NCBI GenBank assembly: GCA_039810605.1
Contig: JBDHXH010000003.1
Location: 1-64,000 of the forward strand
Reading direction: 5' to 3'
Source: JAGPCH01 sp039810605
GTDB taxonomy: Bacteria; Bacteroidota; Ignavibacteria; Tepidaquicellales; Tepidaquicellaceae
Length of the DNA stretch: 64,000 nt
This document shows positions 16,646 through 24,232 of the stretch, piece by piece. The position numbers and the translations under genes were made by a program. Below the pieces are notes generated by a model, which was not told the DNA's origin, did no database searches, and was given only the letters and a program-made list of their open reading frames with translations. Position 1 is the stretch's first letter. The number at the start of each line of letters is the position of its first letter.

Positions 16646-19534
16646 TTACACGCTTTCCTCCGCATAGTCACTCACCGGATTGCAGGAGCAAACAAGATGC
16701 CTGTCACCATAAGCACTGTCAATTCTTCCCACTGCCGGCCAGAATTTTACGATGGCATCAGCCTTCACGGGAAAGGCGGCCTTCTCTCTTGAATATGTAT
16801 GTGTCCAATTGTCTGAAACAATATCTTTAACTGTGTGAGGAGAATTTTTCAAAACGTTATCAGTCTCATCAGCATCGTGATTTTCAATTTCACGGATTTC
16901 ATTCCGTATAGAGATCATCGCATCGCAGAATCTGTCGAGTTCCTTCTTTGATTCACTTTCGGTCGGCTCTACCATAAGCGTTCCGGGAACCGGGAACGAA
17001 ACTGTCGGCGCATGGAAACTGTAATCCATAAGACGCTTTGCAATGTCTTCGATTTCAACTTTTGCACTTTGCTTAAACTCTCGCATATCGAATATCAGTT
17101 CGTGAGCAACTCTGCCTTGCGATCCTTCATAAAGAGATTTAAAATGTTCCTCCAGCCTCACCTTTAAGTAATTCGCATTCAGCATTGCAACCTCTGTTGC
17201 CTTCTTCAGTCCTGATGCTCCCATCATCTTTATGTATGCATAGGAAATTATCAGAATGTTCGGACTTCCCCACGGGGCTGAAGAAACTGCCGTTATTGAA
17301 TGTGAACCTCCGGTATTAATGACCGGATGTCCCGGCAGATAATCTTTCAGATGGGCGGCAACGGCAATGGGTCCCATCCCGGGACCTCCGCCACCATGCG
17401 GAATGCAGAAGGTCTTGTGAAGATTAAGGTGACATACATCAGCTCCGATCATATAAGGATTTGTAAATCCAACTTGCGCATTCATGTTTGCACCGTCCAT
17501 ATAAACTTGTCCCCCATTAAGATGAATAATTCTGCAAATTTCCTGAATTGATTCTTCAAAGATTCCGTGAGTTGAAGGATACGTCACCATTAAAGCAGCA
17601 AGAACATCTTTGTACTGTTCAGCTTTCTTCTTCAGATCTTCAACATCAATATTTCCGTTTGAATCACTGTTCACAATAACCACTTTCATTCCCGCCATTA
17701 CTGCGCTTGCCGGATTTGTCCCATGCGCAGACGATGGTATCAGACAAACATTTCTTTTGACATCACCTCTCGCAAGATGATACTGTCTTATAACCATAAG
17801 TCCTGCGTATTCCCCTTGCGCACCCGAATTTGGCTGCATTGAAACTGCCTGTAAGCCTGTAATCTTGCAAAGATCTTCCGACAGATCTTTTATGATTTCC
17901 AGATAACCCTGTGCCTGCTCCAATGGCGCAAAGGGATGCAAACCGCTGAACTGCGGCCAGGAGATTCCAATCATTTCTGTTGTGGCATTCAGTTTCATTG
18001 TACATGAACCAAGCGGAATCATTGAAGTTGTCAACGACAAATCCTTATTCTCGAGCTGCTTCATGTATCTTAACATTTCAGTCTCGGAATGGTGCGTATT
18101 AAATACAGGATGAAGAAGATATTTACTTTCTCTCGCAAACTCTTTTGGAAAACTTGCATCAACATCTTCTGCAAGCTTGTTGATATCAACTGAAGATTTT
18201 TTATTAACTGCCTTTGAAAATATTTCAATGATTGCTTCAACATCTGAAATCTCATCCGGTTCGCTCAATGAAATTCCAATTGCATCGTCGAAATATCTGA
18301 AGTTAACTTCCGCATCATTGGAAAGCTTCTTTATTTTTGAAATCAAACTTGCATCTGCCTGCAGCTTTAAAGTATCGAAATAATTTTTATTCAGTTGTTT
18401 ATATCCGAGCTGATTCAATCCAAGCTCCAGAAGTTTCGACAGAGCATGAATTTTCTCCGCAATCTTTTTTAACATTACCGGACCGTGATATACCGCATAC
18501 ATTCCTGCCATCACAGCAAGGAGTACTTGCGATGTGCAGATGTTGCTTGTAGCTTTTTCTCTTTTGATATGCTGTTCACGAGTCTGAAGAGCCATTCTGT
18601 ATGCTTTGTCGCCGCGCACATCAACAGACACTCCGATAATTCTCCCCGGAACCATGCGTTTGAATTTGTCTTTGGTGGCAAAATATGCGGCATGAGGTCC
18701 GCCGTAACCCATCGGAACTCCAAATCTCTGCGTCGAGCCGACAACAGCATCCGCACCAAACTCACCCGGAGGTGTAAGAATCAGTAAACTCATTATATCT
18801 GCAGCAACAATCGCATTAATATCTTTTAACTTTGCCGTCTCAAAAAATTCTCTGTAATCAAAAATCTCACCTCCATCTGACGGATATTGAACAAGCACGG
18901 CGAAGATGTCATCGGTCAGTTCTGCATTAGTATGGTCACCAACTACAACCTTGATTCCAAGAGGAACAGCGCGTGTCCTGACTACTTCAATTGTCTGCGG
19001 AAAGCATTCATTCGAAACGAAAATCGTATTTGAATTTTTCTTTGACCCGGCTCTTGCATGGAAAAACATAAGCATTGCTTCTGCCGCTGCTGTCCCTTCG
19101 TCAAGCAAAGATGCATTTGCAATATCCATTGCAGTCAGATCAATTATCATAGTCTGAAAATTCAGTAACGCCTCGAGTCTTCCCTGTGATATCTCTGCCT
19201 GATAGGGTGTGTATTGAGTATACCATCCCGGATTTTCAAGAATGTTTCTCTGAACTACACTTGGGATGATGGGCGGATAGTAGCCCATTCCTATGTATGA
19301 TTTGTGAATCTTATTTTTTGATGCGATCTCTTTAAGTTTCCCGATGAAATCATATTCGCTTAAAGGCAGATCCAGAGCAAGCTCATTTTGTATTCTGATA
19401 TTTGAAGGGATAATTTCAGAGATAAGTTCATCAATTGATGAAGCGCCTGTTACTTCAAGCATCTCCTTAATATCATTTTCATCAGGACCGATATGTCTGT
19501 CAACAAACTTGTCCGGATTTTCAAAACTGGTCAT
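16646..19534 (-). CDS. gcvP: Glycine dehydrogenase (decarboxylating), P protein
   Basis: The 962-residue one-piece P protein of the glycine cleavage system. It decarboxylates glycine with pyridoxal phosphate and passes the aminomethyl group to the lipoyl H protein. Both homologous halves are present. The cofactor lysine lies in N-L-H-K-T-F-C-I-P-H-G-G-G-G-P-G near residue 705. The N terminus (F-V-D-R-H-I-G-P) and the C-terminal G-R-I-D-S-A-Y-G-D-R-H-L segment are typical. gcvT, gcvH and lpd are not in the window, so the gene stands alone. No riboswitch-like structure was seen upstream; a TATATTTG -7-like box lies at 19579-19572. Confidence 0.97.
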   Translation of the reverse strand: MTSFENPDKFVDRHIGPDENDIKEMLEVTGASSIDELISEIIPSNIRIQNELALDLPLSEYDFIGKLKEIASKNKIHKSYIGMGYYPPIIPSVVQRNILENPGWYTQYTPYQAEISQGRLEALLNFQTMIIDLTAMDIANASLLDEGTAAAEAMLMFFHARAGSKKNSNTIFVSNECFPQTIEVVRTRAVPLGIKVVVGDHTNAELTDDIFAVLVQYPSDGGEIFDYREFFETAKLKDINAIVAADIMSLLILTPPGEFGADAVVGSTQRFGVPMGYGGPHAAYFATKDKFKRMVPGRIIGVSVDVRGDKAYRMALQTREQHIKREKATSNICTSQVLLAVMAGMYAVYHGPVMLKKIAEKIHALSKLLELGLNQLGYKQLNKNYFDTLKLQADASLISKIKKLSNDAEVNFRYFDDAIGISLSEPDEISDVEAIIEIFSKAVNKKSSVDINKLAEDVDASFPKEFARESKYLLHPVFNTHHSETEMLRYMKQLENKDLSLTTSMIPLGSCTMKLNATTEMIGISWPQFSGLHPFAPLEQAQGYLEIIKDLSEDLCKITGLQAVSMQPNSGAQGEYAGLMVIRQYHLARGDVKRNVCLIPSSAHGTNPASAVMAGMKVVIVNSDSNGNIDVEDLKKKAEQYKDVLAALMVTYPSTHGIFEESIQEICRIIHLNGGQVYMDGANMNAQVGFTNPYMIGADVCHLNLHKTFCIPHGGGGPGMGPIAVAAHLKDYLPGHPVINTGGSHSITAVSSAPWGSPNILIISYAYIKMMGASGLKKATEVAMLNANYLKVRLEEHFKSLYEGSQGRVAHELIFDMREFKQSAKVEIEDIAKRLMDYSFHAPTVSFPVPGTLMVEPTESESKKELDRFCDAMISIRNEIREIENHDADETDNVLKNSPHTVKDIVSDNWTHTYSREKAAFPVKADAIVKFWPAVGRIDSAYGDRHLVCSCNPVSDYAEESV

Positions 19535-19571
19535 AGAAATATTAGATTTGTATTTTGTTGTAAAATGTATG

Positions 19572-19579
19572 CAAATATA
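19572..19579 (-). promoter_or_regulatory. Putative -7 box upstream of gcvP
   Basis: On the minus strand it reads TATATTTG, a full match to TAnnTTTG, 37 bases before the gcvP ATG. The nearest upstream TTTG is only 14 bases away, so the -33 element is not convincing. Confidence 0.35.
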
Positions 19580-19644
19580 AAATTTATTTACGGCAAACTA
19601 AATTCAATTGCATACACTCAAATGCGTTTACCTGATTCAATTCG

Positions 19645-19983
19645 CTATCTGATCCAGAGCTCTGCAAGCAATACCAGGCCTGCAATGGCAATGACAACAT
19701 GGACAATTGCAATTGTCAAAGGAAATCTTTTGCCGGTGAGTTTTGCGATAAGCATTCCTGCTCCGAAGAAGAAAGCAATTAACAGCAGAAGAAACGGTAT
19801 CACCGGCGCATCTCCTTCATGAAACGAAATGTAAAATACAAACATCCCGAGCCCTGCGAGCCCGAGCGATCCATGGATTATCCCCGTAAGTATCTTCGAT
19901 GGAGTCTTTGAAAATAATTTTACGAAAAGATAAATCCCGAGCAATGCTACGATCGCGTAATTCGCTAAAGTTACTGTAAGCAT
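19645..19983 (-). CDS. Small four-span membrane protein, function unknown
   Basis: A 112-residue protein with four predicted hydrophobic spans, roughly residues 5-22, 33-52, 61-80 and 88-108, joined by short polar loops. The segment I-H-G-S-L-G-L-A-G-L-G resembles a motif seen in small uncharacterised bacterial membrane proteins; I do not recognise a named family. It sits between gcvP and a cyclase/ATPase gene on the same strand, with gaps of 110 and 69 bases, so it may be its own unit. Codon use resembles its neighbours and the frame is free of interruptions, which supports a real gene. Confidence 0.6.
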   Translation of the reverse strand: MLTVTLANYAIVALLGIYLFVKLFSKTPSKILTGIIHGSLGLAGLGMFVFYISFHEGDAPVIPFLLLLIAFFFGAGMLIAKLTGKRFPLTIAIVHVVIAIAGLVLLAELWIR

Positions 19984-20052
19984 TTTTTCAAAATTATTGA
20001 TTTGTTTTAAATTTTTCTTCTCACCACAATTGCTATACGATTTTTTTTGTAA

Positions 20053-22911
20053 TTAACCGTTACCCGGAATATTCATTAACCCGTTTCTTGCAAACTCTAT
20101 CGCATCCAGGATCGAAAGTTCATTAACTGCATCGCTTATTTCCCCGACTTTTTCTTCACCGCATTCTGCTTTAAGATTTTCAAGTTTTTTTTCAATTTCC
20201 AAATCCTTCTTTTTCGATTTGCCAAATCCGATTTCAGCGGCAAGTCTTCTCGAAAATAAAAATGCCTTTATTGCCTCGGCGCTTCTCTTGTTTTGAAAAA
20301 AATAAATACCGAGTGCTCTGAATGAAAGTATCAGCTTATATTTATCGGACTGTGAATTGCACAAAGCAAAACATTCGTCAAGCATTTTCGCAGCTTTACT
20401 TAACTGATTTCTCATTATTTCAATTTCTGCAAGTTTGATTAATGCGTGAATGTATGTGCTTGAATAACCATATTCTTTTGAAGTATAAAGGCTCTCTTCG
20501 TACAGAAGTTCAGCTTCCTTGATGTTCCCCTGTTCGAGCGAAACATTTCCAAGATTTACTAGCGAGAAGCAAAGAGGAATCTGATCTCCGTATTCTTTTA
20601 AAATAGGAATGCTCTCTTCGTAGCAAGCTTTTGCATTCTTAATCTGTTCCTCTTTTTTCCAACTTGTCGAAGCAAGCTGAATGAGAAGCCTTGCAATGGA
20701 AAGTTTGTCACCAAGTTTGCGGAATATCCTCAAGCCTTCCATGTATTGATCGTATGCCTTATCTGCTTCACCAAAGAATGTTGATGCTGCTGCAAGGTTC
20801 ACAATGGACAATCCGATTGTCTGCTCATCTCCTGTTTCTCTTCCAAGATTGAGAGCTTTCTCATGATAAACAACCGACTGATGGATATTGTCGGAAATGA
20901 AATAATAATTTCCAATATTGTTATAGCAAAGCGCCAATAAAATTTTGTCATCAATCCTTTCGCAGATTTTCAGACTTTCGTTGAGATAGTTTATTGAATC
21001 TTCAAACTTGCCAAGCTGACTGGCATAATAACCGGCATTGATGAGAGCAAAAGATTTCAGTCTATCTTCATAATTAATTTTCTTCGCGAGCAATTTCCTG
21101 TAGAACTCATAACCTTCGGCGATACTTCCGTTCAACTCCCAGCATTCCCCTGTTTCGTTTACAAGCTGCAGTGCGAGTGATGGCTCTGATTCAATTCCCC
21201 AATCAATAGAAGCTCTTATGTTGTCAATTTCTTCCCTTACTTCTTTGTAATCATTAATTTGAACTGCTCCTTTTTGTGAAAGCCGCGAATGACAAAACTG
21301 ATAAAAATATTGATTGTGCCGTATCATAAACTTCTCTGTCTCTTTAAATATTTCTCCCGCATAAGTCTTAATTGTTTCAAGCATGGAATATCTGTAATTT
21401 CCATCAGATTCGTTTCTGACAACCAGCGACTTATCCAGCAGCTTGCCAAGCAGATCCATAATTTCAAATTCCTCAAGCCCGTTACTAGCGCAAACATATT
21501 CAGCTGCCTCAAGCGAGCATCCTCCGGAAAATACCGAAAGCCTTTCGAAAAGAGTTTTCTCTTTGTCAGAAAGCAAATCGTAACTCCAGTCAATCATTGC
21601 TTTCAAAGTTTGCTGTCTCGGAAGAGCAGTTCTGCTTCCGGTTGTAAACAATCTGAATCTGTCATTTATTTTATCAAGAATGTTTTCGACTGAAAGAACT
21701 TTTATCCTCGCAGCCGCAAGTTCAATTGCAAGGGGAATTCCGTCAAGCCTGTTACATAGTTCTGCAACTGCGGATGCATTTGCCTTGCTTACACTAAAGC
21801 GCGAATTAACAAGCTTTGCTCTGTCAATGAAAAGTTTGACAGCTTCGTAATCAGAAATATTTTTCTCGTTTACAGGATTCTTCATATCAGGAAGAGAAAG
21901 TGACCGGAGAGGATAAACAGTTTCGCCCTGAATCTTCAATGTTTCACGGCTTGTTGCAATCACTTTAACTTTTCCGCAAGAAAGCAGCAGTCGTTCAATT
22001 ATTATTGAGCAGACAGAGAGGAGATGCTCACAATTATCGAGTATCAGCAACATCTCCTTGTCTCTCATGAAATCAATTACGAAATCAATTGGCTGCTTTG
22101 CAGTATCAACGTTTATCTTGAGGACAGAAGCAATTTCCCTTACGACATTTTCCGGATCTGAAATTGATGCCAACTCAACAAACCAGACTCCGTTTTCAAA
22201 TTCATCTATGACTCCTTCCGCCAATTTAATTGACAGCCGTGTCTTACCTGTTCCTCCGGGTCCCGTAATTGTCAGAAGCCGGTTTTCATTCAATATCAAT
22301 TTCATTTCGGAAAGTTCTTCTGTCCTTCCGATGAATGCTGTTGACTGAACAGGAAGATTATGTCTTCTTGCATCGAGAGTCTTTATCGGGGGAAATTCAT
22401 TGGGGATGCCATCAATCAACAACTGAAATATATTGATCGGTCTGACAAGGTCTTTCAATTTCCTTTCGCCGAGATTTCTCAATCTAAATTCATCGTTGAG
22501 AAGTTCGTATGTATCTTCCGAAATCAGAGTCTGTCCTCCGTTCGCTGAAGACATAAGCCGTTGAACTCGCGTGAGCGTAATGTATCCGACATATTCACCG
22601 CTGTTGAATTCTGCTTCGCCAGTATGAATTCCCATTCTCACTTTCACATTAGCATCACCCCAAGACTCGTTATGCATCGAAGTTTGAGCCTGCGCAGCGG
22701 CTCGCACCGCATCAGATGCTGATTCAAAAGACGCATAAAATGCGTCTCCCAATTTCTTAAAGATAAATCCTCTATTCTTTTCAATTGATTGTGTAAGTAT
22801 TGAATTGTGTCTTTCAAGTATGGATTCATGCGCATCCGGAAACCTCTGCACGAGCCTCGTGCTGCCTTCAATATCGGTGAAAAGAAATGTTACTGTCCCT
22901 TCGGGAATCAT
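20053..22911 (-). CDS. Cyclase-homology / STAND ATPase / TPR protein (paralogue 1)
   Basis: A 952-residue multidomain signalling protein. Residues 5-165 form a class III cyclase homology domain: F-T-D-I-E-G-S-T with metal aspartate D13, G-D-A-F with D56, and V-R-M-G-I-H-T-G-E. At the transition-state position (canonical N-R-x-x-R) it reads T-R-V-Q-R, so the asparagine is replaced and activity is uncertain. Residues 190-500 form a STAND/NB-ARC-like ATPase with Walker A G-P-G-G-T-G-K-T (217-224) and Walker B L-L-I-L-D-N. The rest is TPR-like helical repeats (N-N-I-G-N-Y-Y, L-V-N-L-G-N-V). The same order occurs in actinobacterial cyclase regulators, which often add a LuxR helix-turn-helix; none is seen here. 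A paralogue lies at 24233. Confidence 0.85.
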   Translation of the reverse strand: MIPEGTVTFLFTDIEGSTRLVQRFPDAHESILERHNSILTQSIEKNRGFIFKKLGDAFYASFESASDAVRAAAQAQTSMHNESWGDANVKVRMGIHTGEAEFNSGEYVGYITLTRVQRLMSSANGGQTLISEDTYELLNDEFRLRNLGERKLKDLVRPINIFQLLIDGIPNEFPPIKTLDARRHNLPVQSTAFIGRTEELSEMKLILNENRLLTITGPGGTGKTRLSIKLAEGVIDEFENGVWFVELASISDPENVVREIASVLKINVDTAKQPIDFVIDFMRDKEMLLILDNCEHLLSVCSIIIERLLLSCGKVKVIATSRETLKIQGETVYPLRSLSLPDMKNPVNEKNISDYEAVKLFIDRAKLVNSRFSVSKANASAVAELCNRLDGIPLAIELAAARIKVLSVENILDKINDRFRLFTTGSRTALPRQQTLKAMIDWSYDLLSDKEKTLFERLSVFSGGCSLEAAEYVCASNGLEEFEIMDLLGKLLDKSLVVRNESDGNYRYSMLETIKTYAGEIFKETEKFMIRHNQYFYQFCHSRLSQKGAVQINDYKEVREEIDNIRASIDWGIESEPSLALQLVNETGECWELNGSIAEGYEFYRKLLAKKINYEDRLKSFALINAGYYASQLGKFEDSINYLNESLKICERIDDKILLALCYNNIGNYYFISDNIHQSVVYHEKALNLGRETGDEQTIGLSIVNLAAASTFFGEADKAYDQYMEGLRIFRKLGDKLSIARLLIQLASTSWKKEEQIKNAKACYEESIPILKEYGDQIPLCFSLVNLGNVSLEQGNIKEAELLYEESLYTSKEYGYSSTYIHALIKLAEIEIMRNQLSKAAKMLDECFALCNSQSDKYKLILSFRALGIYFFQNKRSAEAIKAFLFSRRLAAEIGFGKSKKKDLEIEKKLENLKAECGEEKVGEISDAVNELSILDAIEFARNGLMNIPGNG

Positions 22912-23150
22912 AATGTGCTGATAAATAGCTTAGATTGTTTTCGGTAAAGACAAAGTTTACAGACTTTTAGGTTTGCTGATACGGGAGTAAGCATACTTGA
23001 ATAATTCGGATTGTGAATAAGTCAAATTAATAAAGCAACACTATATTTTAAATGTATTGCGGAAGGATGCTAATCTATGTAAATCTATATGACTGCAGTT
23101 CACTCATCCGTCCAACCGATCTCCGAAAGTCAGATCAAAATCTTAGGTCC

Positions 23151-23180
23151 GCTTTTCTTTTGAAAGATCAAAAGAAAAGC
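23151..23180. repeat. Perfect 13-bp hairpin, 4-base loop
   Basis: GCTTTTCTTTTGA (23151-23163), loop AAGA, TCAAAAGAAAAGC (23168-23180). It is followed 18 bases later by a larger inverted repeat. It lies in the 603-base gap between the first cyclase gene and the outer-membrane protein gene. Possibly part of a dispersed intergenic element. Confidence 0.7.
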
Positions 23181-23198
23181 TTGGCAAAAGAAAAATCT

Positions 23199-23352
23199 CC
23201 CGCTGGTGAAAAATTGCCGGAAATTCATGCGCAATGGCGGCAAGAATTGCAACACGTACTGCGCTTCTTATTTTTTCGACCGCTTCGTTACCGGCAATTC
23301 TTGCTTATCGCCATTGCTTTGAATTTCTTATCGGCAATTTTTCACAGGCGGG
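23199..23352. repeat. Large imperfect inverted repeat (MITE- or REP-like)
   Basis: The left arm (23199-23250, starting CCCGCTGGTGAAAAATTGCC) and right arm (23294-23352, whose complement starts CCCGCCTGTGAAAAATTGCC) pair over about 50 bases with small bulges. The loop is about 43 bases. An open frame of 112 codons (23052-23390) crosses it but looks accidental. The rest of the 22912-23514 gap holds no gene I can support. The structure suggests a non-autonomous mobile element or a structured RNA. Confidence 0.65.
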
Positions 23353-23480
23353 TTTGTTTTCAAAAAAAATATTTTAGCTTCCGATTTTGATTTACTTTCT
23401 AAGTTATTACTCGATTTCAAAATTAATTTGGACATCATTGTGCAGTTCATGATTGGATTCATTCATTTTTCATTTTCGGA

Positions 23481-23488
23481 TAAATTTG
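23481..23488 (+). promoter_or_regulatory. Putative -7 box of the outer-membrane protein gene
   Basis: TAAATTTG matches TAnnTTTG and lies 26 bases before the ATG at 23515. No well-spaced TTTG was found upstream, so the assignment is tentative. Confidence 0.35.
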
Positions 23489-23514
23489 TTTTGAGTAAGT
23501 TTGCTAATTGATTT

Positions 23515-24129
23515 ATGAAGATAGTATTACTCGCATCCGTTATTTTTTTCTTTGGTTTCGGAGAAGTCAATGCGCAGAACTCCGGTAATACAAATCAATG
23601 GTCGTTCTCAATAGAATCAAATTTCTATTTTGCAGAAACATTCAATATACTCCCGGTGATAATGGCAGACAGGAACAAACTTCACGTAGAATCAAGATAC
23701 AATTATGAAGACCTCAAGACAATTTCACTTTGGGCGGGATACAATTTTGAAGGAGGGAACAATTTTACATACAAGGTCACACCCATGCTTGGAGGAGTTG
23801 CCGGCAGAACCGGCGGCGCGGCTGCCGGACTTGAAATGGATTTGAATTTTGTCCGGCTAAATTTATACGCCGAATCTGAATATGTATTTGATTTTGAATC
23901 GAAAGAAAATAATTATTTTTATAACTGGCTTGACTTCTCCTATGCACCTCTTGATTTTCTGTGGTTCGGCATAAGCGGTCAAAGGACGAAGGCATTGAAT
24001 GAAGACTCTGACATTCAGCATGGTTTCTTTGCAGGAGGAAGTTATAAGAATTTTGAAGTGAATGGTTATATGTATAATCCCGGAAAAGATGAACTGACAT
24101 ATATTCTAACCTTATCTTTTGGTTTTTGA
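23515..24129 (+). CDS. Predicted outer-membrane beta-barrel protein
   Basis: A 204-residue protein with a signal peptide (M-K-I-V-L-L-A-S-V-I-F-F-F-G-F-G, cleavage probably after V-N-A). The mature part alternates polar and aromatic residues in about eight to ten amphipathic strands (F-S-I-E-S-N-F-Y-F, L-H-V-E-S-R-Y-N-Y, L-W-A-G-Y-N-F) and ends in phenylalanine (L-T-L-S-F-G-F), the usual barrel-insertion signal. No named family is recognised. It lies between the two cyclase/STAND paralogues, 103 bases before the second. Any functional link is only positional. Confidence 0.7.
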   Translation: MKIVLLASVIFFFGFGEVNAQNSGNTNQWSFSIESNFYFAETFNILPVIMADRNKLHVESRYNYEDLKTISLWAGYNFEGGNNFTYKVTPMLGGVAGRTGGAAAGLEMDLNFVRLNLYAESEYVFDFESKENNYFYNWLDFSYAPLDFLWFGISGQRTKALNEDSDIQHGFFAGGSYKNFEVNGYMYNPGKDELTYILTLSFGF

Positions 24130-24232
24130 TATGAATTTTTTTAATGTCATAATTATCCGTCCCTGATGAAACTTTTCATTTCTAAAATGTATTTTTATTT
24201 TGTAATCATATTTTGTTTAAAAACTTTTTGAT

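Noticed and set aside
23052..23390. 112-codon open frame in the gap before the outer-membrane protein gene
   Set aside because: It runs straight through two inverted repeats, is rich in Arg, Lys and Phe without a domain pattern, and lacks a credible start.
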